A DNA stretch of 44,852 bases. It comes from a virus. This document shows positions 23,198 through 30,546 of the stretch, piece by piece; the stretch's first letter is position 1, and every line of letters begins with the position of its first letter. The position numbers and the translations under genes were made by a program. The notes below the pieces were generated by a model that searched no databases, had not been told where the DNA came from, and saw only the letters and a program-made list of their open reading frames with translations. The DNA lies in the IMG/VR virus record IMGVR_UViG_3300048586_000879, positions 1 to 44,852 of that record; one strand, 5' to 3'.

Positions 23198-23505
23198 TGA
23201 CCGATCGCGAAATTCAGCTTCTGCTCTCCGTCCCCGAGTTCAGACAATTCCTCTTTGAAGCGATTCAACTGGCTGGCATCTGGGAGCCAGCCAATGGGCA
23301 TGACCCGCGTGATCTCGCTCTGTTCGAGGGACGTCGAAGCCTGGGGCTGGAATTGCTGCAGCTAGCCGATCGCGGCCAGCCGAAGGCCCTGCGCACACCC
23401 GAGGCGCTGGCGACCATCAACGCAATCATCCTGACAGCCCTCAACCCCCCTTCGAAACCCGAGGAGAAGAAGCATGCGGACCGCTACGACGATATTCCCG
23501 ACTAA
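23197..23505 (+). CDS. Hypothetical head-region protein
   Basis: The protein has 102 residues (MTDREIQLLLSVPEFRQFLFEAIQLAGIW) from an ATG that shares one base with the portal stop. It is helical and acidic, ending DRYDDIPD. A small gene between portal and scaffold is usual in this phage type. It overlaps the scaffold start by 32 nt. Confidence 0.65.
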   Translation: MTDREIQLLLSVPEFRQFLFEAIQLAGIWEPANGHDPRDLALFEGRRSLGLELLQLADRGQPKALRTPEALATINAIILTALNPPSKPEEKKHADRYDDIPD

Positions 23506-24355
23506 ATCGACCGCGCTGCGCGCCGGTCTGCTGACCTCTGCCGCTTTCATGTCGCCCGTCGAGCGCGCCATGGGCCGCTTCATGCGTGCGCCGGACGATC
23601 ACGGCGACGGCAGCGGCGACGGCGGCTCCGGTGGCAGCGAAGGCGCTGGCGATCAGGGGACTGGCGATGCTGGTACCGGCGACGGCGGCACGGGCGACGG
23701 TGATGCCGGCGCTGGTGATGGCAGCGGTGCTGGCGATGATGACGGCAGCGGCGGCACGGCGCTCGGCGACGGCGGGGATGACGGCGGCGACGCTGGGGAC
23801 GGTGACGGATCCGGCGAGGGCGAAGGCGACGGCGATGGCGCCGAGGGCGCGCCCGAAGCCTACGACCTCTCGGTCGAGGGCGTCGATCTCGATCCCGAGA
23901 TTGTCGGCGAAGCCGAACCGATCCTGCGCGAGCTCAACCTGACCAACGACCAGGCGAAGAAGTTCGTGCCGATCGCGGCGAAGATGATGGACCGCGCCGT
24001 CGACGCGACGGTCAACGACATCGTCGCGAAGGGCAACGCCCAGCGCAAGGAGTGGCTCGATAGCGCCAAGGCGGCCGAGGATATCGGCGGCGCGAAGTGG
24101 GACGCCACCATGCACATGGCCGCCAAGGGGCTCGACGCGCTCGGGTTCGTCAAGGCCGACAAGGACAAGAATGTCGAGGCTCACCCGTTCCGGCTCGCGC
24201 TCGAGCAGACGGGCTTCGGCAACCATCCCGACATGATCCGCATGGCTGCAAAGCTGGGCGAGCTCGTGTCCGAGGACGGTGATTTCGTGCGGGCGGATGC
24301 TTCGGCGCCCGGCGCGAAAGGTGATGTTGCGAAGCGTCTCTATCCCAACGACTAA
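23474..24355 (+). CDS. Scaffolding protein with Gly/Asp low-complexity region
   Basis: The protein has 293 residues. The position just before the major capsid gene, and the folded helical C-terminal half (about 130-293: LDPEIVGEAEPILRELNLTNDQAKKFVPIAAKMMDRA), identify the scaffold, which directs capsid assembly and then leaves. Residues about 41-125 are an extreme Gly/Asp/Ser tract (GDGSGDGGSGG and similar) encoded by near-repetitive GGCGACGGC DNA. The start has GAGGAG upstream. An inner ATG at 23549 is less well placed. Confidence 0.8.
   Translation: MRTATTIFPTKSTALRAGLLTSAAFMSPVERAMGRFMRAPDDHGDGSGDGGSGGSEGAGDQGTGDAGTGDGGTGDGDAGAGDGSGAGDDDGSGGTALGDGGDDGGDAGDGDGSGEGEGDGDGAEGAPEAYDLSVEGVDLDPEIVGEAEPILRELNLTNDQAKKFVPIAAKMMDRAVDATVNDIVAKGNAQRKEWLDSAKAAEDIGGAKWDATMHMAAKGLDALGFVKADKDKNVEAHPFRLALEQTGFGNHPDMIRMAAKLGELVSEDGDFVRADASAPGAKGDVAKRLYPND
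23597..23846 (+). repeat. Low-complexity Gly/Asp coding tract
   Basis: Degenerate tandem repetition of GGC/GAT/GAC/GGT codons codes for about 85 residues, mostly Gly and Asp. Such tracts are slippage-prone. Confidence 0.8.
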
Positions 24356-24370
24356 AGGGGGAATTTCCCA

Positions 24371-25387
24371 ATGGCTATCATCGGCAACACCTATCTCAGC
24401 CTCATCGACGTAATGAAGCAGGAAGGCAACGAGCTCGGCGACATCGTCGAGGCGCTGCACACGCTCAATCCGATCATGAAGGATGCGAACGTCATCACCT
24501 GCAACATGGGGACGAAGCACCGCTCGAACATTCGCACCGGCCTGCCCAGCGTCAGCTGGGGCGCTCTCTATGAGGGTATCAAGCAGTCGAAGTCGACCAC
24601 GACGCAGGTCGACGACGTCACCGGCTTCGTCGAGGGCCTGTCGACCGTCGACAGCCGCCTGCTCAAGATCGCGGGCGAGAATGCCGCAAAGGTTCGCATG
24701 TCCGAATCGACCGCATTCCTCGAAGCGATGGCGCAGGAGTTCGAAAAGACCTTCTGGTACTCGAACATCGGCTCGGCGCCGCGCAAGTTCCATGGCTTTT
24801 TCGCCCGGTACAACACGCTCGCCAACCCGAACGTCGTCAGCGGCGGCGGCTCGGGCTCGGACAATACGTCGATCGCCATGATCACCTGGGGCGACCAGGC
24901 GACCTCGGTCATCACCCCGCAGGGCGTGCCGGCTGGTGTCGACCGCGAAGACAAGGGCGAGCACCGTGTCCTCGATGCGAACGGCGATCCCTACTACGCC
25001 AAGGACGAGATGTTCACCCAGCATGCTGGCGTGACCGTCAAGGACTGGCGCTACAGCGGCCGCGTCGCCAACATCGACGTGTCCGATGTCATCGCCGGCA
25101 CCAAGGCGGTCAATCCGCTGCTCCGCAAGCTTTTCTACAAGCTGCAGGGCCGCCGCAACTACGGCATGGAGAACCAGGGCGGCATTATCGGCGCCACCCG
25201 CACGGTCATCTACATGAACCGCACCCTGCTCGAAGCGCTCGATGCCGAGGGAACGAACGCGGGTTCGTCGGACAACTTCGTCCGCCTGAAACCGCGCGAG
25301 ATCCAGGGCGAAGAGGTGATGACGTGGCGCAGCATCCCGATCCGCGACACCGACAACATCCTCAACACCGAGGCTGCGGTCGCTTAA
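24371..25387 (+). CDS. Major capsid protein
   Basis: The protein has 338 residues. It resembles the major capsid protein of the Bordetella BPP-1 group (an HK97-fold shell protein). The context is scaffold upstream and cement protein downstream. Characteristic stretches are SLIDVMKQEGNELGDIVEALHTLNPIMKD, KHRSNIRTGLPSVSW, FLEAMAQEFEKTFWYSN and GGIIGATRTVIYMNR. A strong AGGGGG ribosome-binding site precedes the start. No cleavable prohead domain is obvious. Confidence 0.9.
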   Translation: MAIIGNTYLSLIDVMKQEGNELGDIVEALHTLNPIMKDANVITCNMGTKHRSNIRTGLPSVSWGALYEGIKQSKSTTTQVDDVTGFVEGLSTVDSRLLKIAGENAAKVRMSESTAFLEAMAQEFEKTFWYSNIGSAPRKFHGFFARYNTLANPNVVSGGGSGSDNTSIAMITWGDQATSVITPQGVPAGVDREDKGEHRVLDANGDPYYAKDEMFTQHAGVTVKDWRYSGRVANIDVSDVIAGTKAVNPLLRKLFYKLQGRRNYGMENQGGIIGATRTVIYMNRTLLEALDAEGTNAGSSDNFVRLKPREIQGEEVMTWRSIPIRDTDNILNTEAAVA

Positions 25388-25394
25388 CGAACCG

Positions 25395-25419
25395 AGGCGG
25401 CGCCCGCTCGGCGTCGCCT
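25395..25419 (+). terminator. Hairpin between capsid and cement genes
   Basis: AGGCGGCGCC (25395-25404) pairs with GGCGTCGCCT (25410-25419) with one G-U across a 5-nt loop. The hairpin sits in the 54-bp gap. No T-run follows, so it may attenuate or protect the capsid mRNA and not fully terminate it. Confidence 0.5.
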
Positions 25420-25441
25420 TCGGTCTTCCAGGAGAAGACAG

Positions 25442-25888
25442 ATGAGCATCATGGACATCACCAACATGTTCGGCGAGGATCAGGCCATCACGGCCGATGC
25501 CGCTTCGACGAACAGCATCGACCTGGGCGCCACTGGCACCCCGTTCGGTGCATCCGCCGCCCTCGTGCGCGATATCGGCAAAGGCTGCAAGGTCCCGCTC
25601 TCGATCAACGTGACCGAGACGTTCAACAACCTGACCAGCCTCGAGGTGCAGCTGCAGGTCGACAGCGATCCCGCCTTCGGCTCGCCCAAGACGGTGGCAA
25701 AAGCGAGCTATCTGCTCGCCGAGCTCACCATCGGCAAGCAGCTGGCTTTCCCGGATTATATCCCGGAGGGCACCAACGAGCGCAACATGCGGCTCTTCTA
25801 CGACGTCACGGGCGCCGCCCCGACGACTGGGAAGATCACCGCGGGCGTCGTCGCCGCCCGCCATACCAACTTCGTGGGAGGCCAGTAA
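25442..25888 (+). CDS. Bbp16-like capsid cement protein
   Basis: The protein has 148 residues resembling the Bbp16 family of capsid-stabilising proteins of Bordetella phage BPP-1. It is strand-rich: SIDLGATGTPFGASAALVRDIGKGCKVPLSINVTETF, then LEVQLQVDSDPAFGSPKTV, and LPFPDYIPEG-like LAFPDYIPEGTNERNMRLFY. Cement proteins trimerise on the capsid surface. A GGAGA site precedes the start. Confidence 0.85.
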   Translation: MSIMDITNMFGEDQAITADAASTNSIDLGATGTPFGASAALVRDIGKGCKVPLSINVTETFNNLTSLEVQLQVDSDPAFGSPKTVAKASYLLAELTIGKQLAFPDYIPEGTNERNMRLFYDVTGAAPTTGKITAGVVAARHTNFVGGQ

Positions 25889-25889
25889 G

Positions 25890-26384
25890 ATGGCGGACGA
25901 ATTCAAAACTTATCGTGCCAATGCCGAGGGCTATGACGGCGACAAGATCCGCGTCGAAGGCGAAGTGTTCACCACGAACATTCCGCAGGGCAGCTGGATG
26001 GACCTGCTCGACAAGGACGGCAACGTCGTCGAGCGGCCCAAGCATACGCCGGCGCCTGCCAAGGGCGAAGTTGTCGGCAAGGGCGACGGGAGCGCAGCCG
26101 ACTTCCGGAAGGCGCTCGACGCCCGTGACGCTGACATCGCTGCGCTGCGCGCAGAAATCGAGCAGCTGAAAGCGGGCGCCGCGGCCGCGGGGAATGCAGG
26201 CCAGGCCGGGCAGCCGGATCCGGGTCCGCTCGACCAGAGCATTCCTGACCTCACGGCCTATCTCGAAACCGTCGGGGATGTCGGCGCTGTCGACGCCCTG
26301 ATCGCAGCCGAGAAGGGCGGGAAATCGCGCAGCGGGGCGCTCGAAGCGCTCGAAGCGCGCAAGGCTGCTCTCCAGGGCAGCTAA
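25890..26384 (+). CDS. Head-associated hypothetical protein
   Basis: The protein has 164 residues (MADEFKTYRANAEGYDG). A short N-terminal beta-module (IRVEGEVFTTNIPQGSWMDLLD) is followed by a coiled coil (about 72-100: DIAALRAEIEQLKAG) and a helical C-terminus. It may be a head completion or minor head protein. The gene ends before a clear terminator. Confidence 0.65.
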   Translation: MADEFKTYRANAEGYDGDKIRVEGEVFTTNIPQGSWMDLLDKDGNVVERPKHTPAPAKGEVVGKGDGSAADFRKALDARDADIAALRAEIEQLKAGAAAAGNAGQAGQPDPGPLDQSIPDLTAYLETVGDVGAVDALIAAEKGGKSRSGALEALEARKAALQGS

Positions 26385-26410
26385 TCGTTACGCCTGCGGG
26401 CGGAAGGGGG

Positions 26411-26443
26411 AAGGGCCGGCCGAGCGATCGTCCGGCCCTTTTT
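26411..26443 (+). terminator. Intrinsic terminator after head genes
   Basis: AAGGGCCGG (26411-26419) pairs with CCGGCCCTT (26432-26440) across a 12-nt loop, followed by a T-run ending at 26443. This closes the head gene block, so the tail genes probably need their own promoter or antitermination. Confidence 0.85.
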
Positions 26444-26447
26444 CGTG

Positions 26448-26477
26448 CCCGATTCAAGCGCACCCGGCCGCGCCGTA
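26448..26477 (+). promoter_or_regulatory. Late-region element CCCGATTCAA-N17-GTA, copy 2
   Basis: CCCGATTCAA at 26448-26457 and GTA at 26475-26477, with the same 17-bp spacing as copy 1. It lies directly after the terminator and 10 nt before the tail adaptor start. No Shine-Dalgarno sequence is visible for that gene, so a transcript from here would be nearly leaderless. Confidence 0.45.
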
Positions 26478-26487
26478 CCCCTGCGTC

Positions 26488-27120
26488 ATGACCACCGTCG
26501 CGCTCTGTAACCAGGCGATGATCGAACTGGCGGCGCCGTCGATCGCCTCGCTCAACGAACCGTCGGCCGAAGCGCGCGCATGCGCGGCGGTCGCCTTTGT
26601 GATCATGGAAGAGCTTGTCGACTGGACCGAGTGGCATTGGACCGATACCTATCAGGTTCTCGCCCTGGTCCCGAACGACCGCCCGGCCGAATGGCTGTTC
26701 GCCTATGCTTTGCCCGCCGACTGCGCGACGCCGCTCGCGGTGCGGAGCGTCGAGGATGCCGCCACGTCTCTGCCCGTCGCCGGTCCCCGCACGTTTCCTG
26801 CGCAGAATGCCATCCCGCTGGCGTTCACCGTGTCGGGCGGCAAGCTCTACACCAACGTCGAAAATGCGACCCTCGTCTATAACCGCACCGCGAATTTCCA
26901 ACTGCCGCCGCTTGTCCGTCGCGCCTATGTGCTCGAGCTCGCCGCGCGCATCTGTTTCGGCATCAAGAAGGATGCCAAGCGCGAGAATACGCTGATGCAA
27001 AAGGCGGCCTTCGCAAAGGCCGAGGCGATCAGCGACGAGCGCAACAAGGTCCCGCGCTCCAGCCCGCGCTACGTCTCCGACGCTGAATATGCCCGCATGG
27101 GCATCATGGAAGAATTCTGA
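26488..27120 (+). CDS. Tail adaptor (gp11/tail tubular A-like)
   Basis: The protein has 210 residues. Helices (MTTVALCNQAMIELAAPSIASLNEPSAEARACAAV) and the pattern WTFAxxx-like WHWTDTYQVLALVPNDRPAEWLFAYALPADC are typical of the T7 gp11-like adaptor that sits between portal and nozzle. The C-terminus is helical with the usual Tyr/Arg-rich motif (RSSPRYVSDAEYARMG). The gene ends in an ATG overlap with the nozzle N-terminal gene. Confidence 0.85.
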   Translation: MTTVALCNQAMIELAAPSIASLNEPSAEARACAAVAFVIMEELVDWTEWHWTDTYQVLALVPNDRPAEWLFAYALPADCATPLAVRSVEDAATSLPVAGPRTFPAQNAIPLAFTVSGGKLYTNVENATLVYNRTANFQLPPLVRRAYVLELAARICFGIKKDAKRENTLMQKAAFAKAEAISDERNKVPRSSPRYVSDAEYARMGIMEEF

Positions 27121-27785
27121 TGTTTCGCGCCGGTCAGCCGAACTTCAGCCGCGGCGTTCTGGCGGAGCATCTGCACGGCCGCTTCGATGTCGATGCCTAT
27201 AATGCCGGTCTCAAAGAGGGGACCAACGTCATTATCCTCAAATATGGCGGACTGACGAAACGGCCCGGCACGCGTCTCGTCGCCGAGGTGATCAACGGCG
27301 AAGAGCCGACGCGCATCATCCCCTTCCAGTTCAGCCTGACACAAACCTATGCCCTGGAAATGGGGCAGGGATATATGTCGCCCTGCGCGCTGGGCGGGCG
27401 CGTGCTTGAGGAAGAGCTCGAAATCACTGGCATCAGCAACGCTGCCAACGCCGAGATCGAGATCGCCTTCCACGACTATTCGGTAGGGCAGCTTATCTAC
27501 CTCGACGGCATCGAGGGCGAACTCGGTTCTAAGCTCAACGGGCGCTTCTGGAAGGTCGTGTCGGTCGTCGATGCCGACAAGTTCACGATTGACGCGGATA
27601 CCACCGGGCTCGACGCGTTCACGGCCGCTGATGGTGGCATTACGCGTGTCGGCGCTCCAGATCCGCCGCCCGCCCCGCCGGTCGTTCCTCCGCCCGTCGA
27701 GCCCGATCCGCCTCCCGGCGTCGGTGGTGGCGGCGGCGGCGGATTCGGGAACGGACCGCGCAGCCCTGGCACGCAGATACCCTGA
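27120..27785 (+). CDS. Tail nozzle, N-terminal part (split gp12-like)
   Basis: The protein has 221 residues. The start MFRAGQPNFSRGVLAEHLHGRFDVDAYNAGLK and GGLTKRPGTRLVAEV match the N-terminal shell of T7 gp12-like nozzle proteins. Residues about 100-180 include an FCCH-like beta-module (VGQLIYLDGIEGE). The gene ends in a Pro-rich (PPPAPPVVPPPVEPDPPP) then Gly-rich tail and a TGA that overlaps the next ATG (TGATG). The protein lacks most of the nozzle, which is encoded by the next gene. Confidence 0.8.
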   Translation: MFRAGQPNFSRGVLAEHLHGRFDVDAYNAGLKEGTNVIILKYGGLTKRPGTRLVAEVINGEEPTRIIPFQFSLTQTYALEMGQGYMSPCALGGRVLEEELEITGISNAANAEIEIAFHDYSVGQLIYLDGIEGELGSKLNGRFWKVVSVVDADKFTIDADTTGLDAFTAADGGITRVGAPDPPPAPPVVPPPVEPDPPPGVGGGGGGGFGNGPRSPGTQIP

Positions 27786-29602
27786 TGGGTGCCTCTCGCG
27801 CATATGTCGTCGGCAGTCCTTTCAATGGCGTCGAGCTCGCCGATCTGGACTTCGAACAGACAGCGGACACGATGTTCCTCGCGCACATCGATCATCCTCC
27901 GCAGGAGCTCTTGCGCGCCGGTCATACCGAGTGGCTGTTTGGGCCGATCGCGTTCGGCCCGACGATCGCGGCACCGACCGGGGTAAACGCAGTTGCTACG
28001 ACCCCGAACACCGACGCGGACAATAGCGGAGCGGCCTATTTCCCGCAGACCGACAGCTATGTCGTCACCGCGGTCAATGACGACACGGGGCAGGAGAGCC
28101 GCGCCAGCGCCGAGGATTCGGCGGTCAACGATCTGGGGCTCAAGAAGAACTATAACACCGTGACCTGGTCGGCGGTGACAGGAGCGACGCGGTACAATGT
28201 CTATAAGGCACATAATAGCCAGTTCTTCGGCTATATCGGCACGACGGAAGAGCTGACCTTTCGCGACGACAATATCGGACCCGCGCTCGACCAGGCGCCG
28301 CCGCAGGGCTTCAATCCCTTCACAGGCGCCGGCGATTATCCCTCCACCGTCACCCTGTTCGAGCAGCGCCTGCTCTTCGCGCGGAGCAAGAATGCACCGA
28401 ATGGGGTATGGGGCAGCCGATCCGGGGGCAGCCAGTTCCGCAATTTCGACCGGTCGCGCCCCTTGCGTGCCGATGACAGCCTGTCCTTCTCCATCGTTGC
28501 GGGCCGGGTCAACAGTGTCGAGCAGATGGCATCAACGACAAGCCTGCTCGCGCTGACCAGCGACGCGATCTTCAACGTCGACGGCGACGGCAGCGGCGGC
28601 GTGATCACGGCTACCAGCCAGGCGCCGCGCCGGCAGATCGGGCGTGGCTCCTCGCGTCTACCACCGCTCGTCGTCGACAATGTCGTATTCTATGCACCGT
28701 CGGTGGGCCGGAGCGTCCGCACGATCAATTTCAGCTTCGAGATCGACGGCCTCAAGAGCGACGATATCAGCATTTTTTGCAGCGACTTCTTTGCGAAGGA
28801 CATGACGATCGTGTCGTGGTGCTATTCGCAGGAGCCGCGCTCGCTGATTTGGGCCGTGCGGTCGGACGGCAAGCTGCTGTGCTTCACCTGGGAGCAGGAG
28901 CAGAATGTCTGGGGCTGGACGATCTGCGAAACCGACGGGGAGGTCCAGTCGGTGTGCTCGATCACGGAGAATGGCGAAGACCGCGTCTATCTGATCGTCA
29001 AGCGCAGGATCGGTGGGGCGGACCGCTTTTTTGTCGAACGCATGGCGTCGCACGACTGGACCGATCTCAAGGAGTGCTGCTTCCTAGATTGCGCCGTCAC
29101 CGGCGATTTCGAGCAGCCGCGCAGCACCTTCAGCGGTCTTTGGCACCTGGAGGGGCGGACCGATGTCACAGCGCTGGTCGATGGCGTTCCGGTCACCGGT
29201 CTCACCGTCGCCAACGGCATGGTTACATTGCCCCCCGATGTGCCGCGTGGCTCCTATGTGACGTTCGGCCTGCCCTATGCGGTCGATATCGAGACGCTGC
29301 CGGTGCGCGCCAACGTTCCGGGACAGGGATGGAACGTCGGGCGCAAGCAACAGGCCGGGGAGATCGTGCTCACGCTGCATCGCAGTTCCGGCGTCAACGC
29401 CGGATCGAGCGTGAGCGATACCGTGTATGTCAAGCAGAGGGTCGCCGAAGCCTACGGCAGCCCCGACAATCTGATGACCGGCGATTATCTCATCAATTCG
29501 GGGAACGTCGAGCAGGGCAAGGTCTGCGTACATGTGAAGCAAACGGCCCCGCTCCCGCTGACGCTGCTCGGCGCCTTCGTCGATCCTGTCATCAATGATT
29601 AG
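27785..29602 (+). CDS. Tail nozzle, C-terminal part (split gp12-like)
   Basis: The protein has 605 residues and begins abruptly with a mid-protein segment (RAYVVGSPFNGVELADLDFEQTADTMFLAHIDHPPQELLR). An inserted fibronectin-like module follows (about 65-150: APTGVNAVATTP, YVVTAVNDDTG). After that comes the nozzle beta-propeller (LFEQRLLFARSKNAPNGVWGSRSG, SLLALTSDAIFNVDGDGSGG, VVFYAPSVGRSVRTINF). Added to the upstream 221 residues the total is about the size of T7 gp12 (roughly 800). It is probably a real two-gene design coupled by TGATG and not decay. Confidence 0.8.
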   Translation: MGASRAYVVGSPFNGVELADLDFEQTADTMFLAHIDHPPQELLRAGHTEWLFGPIAFGPTIAAPTGVNAVATTPNTDADNSGAAYFPQTDSYVVTAVNDDTGQESRASAEDSAVNDLGLKKNYNTVTWSAVTGATRYNVYKAHNSQFFGYIGTTEELTFRDDNIGPALDQAPPQGFNPFTGAGDYPSTVTLFEQRLLFARSKNAPNGVWGSRSGGSQFRNFDRSRPLRADDSLSFSIVAGRVNSVEQMASTTSLLALTSDAIFNVDGDGSGGVITATSQAPRRQIGRGSSRLPPLVVDNVVFYAPSVGRSVRTINFSFEIDGLKSDDISIFCSDFFAKDMTIVSWCYSQEPRSLIWAVRSDGKLLCFTWEQEQNVWGWTICETDGEVQSVCSITENGEDRVYLIVKRRIGGADRFFVERMASHDWTDLKECCFLDCAVTGDFEQPRSTFSGLWHLEGRTDVTALVDGVPVTGLTVANGMVTLPPDVPRGSYVTFGLPYAVDIETLPVRANVPGQGWNVGRKQQAGEIVLTLHRSSGVNAGSSVSDTVYVKQRVAEAYGSPDNLMTGDYLINSGNVEQGKVCVHVKQTAPLPLTLLGAFVDPVIND

Positions 29603-30059
29603 CGGGATTCGGCTGGAGCTCGCCCGCACCAGGCATGTAGGATCGGTTGCGCGCCGGATGCGCGCGGTCGATGTCCGGGAATGCGCGGCATTTGGACACA
29701 CCCCAAAGGCTGCCCTGCGCGAATCGATCCTTAATAGCGACAAGGCCTGGACCGCGTTCGTCGATGAGCGTCCCGAGGCGATCTTCGGCGTCGTCGTCAA
29801 CAGCGCGCTGACCGGCGAGGGTGCGCCGTGGTTTCTTGGTACCGATGTCGTGTGGCAGCATGCGCGCGCGCTGCTCGGCATGGGTCCGGCGCTCATTGCT
29901 CGCCTTCACGATTCAAGCGAGCGCCTGTCCGGATATGTCTCTTGCGAGAATGCCGCGGCGATCCGGATGCTGAAAAAGTGGGGCTTTACGGTGGGCGAGG
30001 ACCGCCGTCGGGTCGGCGGGGTTCCGTTCTTCGGTTTCGAGAAGGTGCGAGATGTGTGA
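29595..30059 (+). CDS. Gp13-family internal virion protein (GNAT-like)
   Basis: The protein has 154 residues. It has the T7 gp13 family layout with an acetyltransferase-like fold: VARRMRAVDVRECAAFG, AWTAFVDERPEAIFGVV, and LSGYVSCENAAAIRMLKKWGFTVGE, the last being the usual GNAT C-terminal motif. It overlaps the nozzle gene by 8 nt. In T7-like phages this protein helps assemble the ejection apparatus; acetyl transfer is not shown. Confidence 0.8.
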   Translation: MISGIRLELARTRHVGSVARRMRAVDVRECAAFGHTPKAALRESILNSDKAWTAFVDERPEAIFGVVVNSALTGEGAPWFLGTDVVWQHARALLGMGPALIARLHDSSERLSGYVSCENAAAIRMLKKWGFTVGEDRRRVGGVPFFGFEKVRDV

Positions 30060-30546
30060 TCCAGCAACACTGGTGATTGCGGCGACGGCGGTGACTGCCG
30101 CTGGACAAGGCTATGCCGCGCTGCAAAGCGCCGCGGCCTCGCGGTACGAGGCGCGCGTTGCCGACCAGAATGCCAAGATGGAGAACGAAGCGGCATTCCG
30201 CGCGGGCGAAAACACGAAGACCGAGGCGCTGGCCCATTACCGCCGCGTCGCCCAGCTGAAGGGCGAGCAGCGCGTCGCCCAAGCGGCGAACGGCGTCAGT
30301 CTCGATTTCGGCTCGGCCGTCGACGTCGCCGGCGATACCGACATGCTGGCGCGTGAGGATGCCCAGCGCATCTATGACCAGGGCGCCGAAAAGGTGCGCG
30401 GGTTCGACATTAGCGCTGCGAACTATCGGTCGAGCGCCAAGGCGTCGCGGTTCGCCGCGAAGGGCGCCCTCGTCAAAGGTGCGTTCGACATGGCCTCGAC
30501 CGCGCTCGGCGGTGCCTCGCAGTATAGCAAGATGAAGGCGGCCTGA
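30052..30546 (+). CDS. Internal virion protein B (gp14-like)
   Basis: The protein has 164 residues with the MCDPATLVIAATAVTAAGQGYAALQSAAASRYEARVA start that marks gp14-like ejection proteins. A hydrophobic N-terminus and long Ala-rich amphipathic helices allow insertion into the outer membrane. The body is helical. It overlaps gp13-like by 8 nt and gp15-like by 1 nt. Confidence 0.85.
   Translation: MCDPATLVIAATAVTAAGQGYAALQSAAASRYEARVADQNAKMENEAAFRAGENTKTEALAHYRRVAQLKGEQRVAQAANGVSLDFGSAVDVAGDTDMLAREDAQRIYDQGAEKVRGFDISAANYRSSAKASRFAAKGALVKGAFDMASTALGGASQYSKMKAA

Noticed and set aside
23441-25906. Very long minus-strand frame opposite scaffold, capsid and cement genes
   Set aside because: The plus strand has recognisable structural proteins. 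High GC and codon bias leave the opposite frame open.
29908-29935. Further CGATTCAA sites (29908 region, 33022 region, 23260 region) as late promoters
   Set aside because: They lack the full CCCGATTCAA, lie inside coding genes, and a 7-mer is expected several times by chance.
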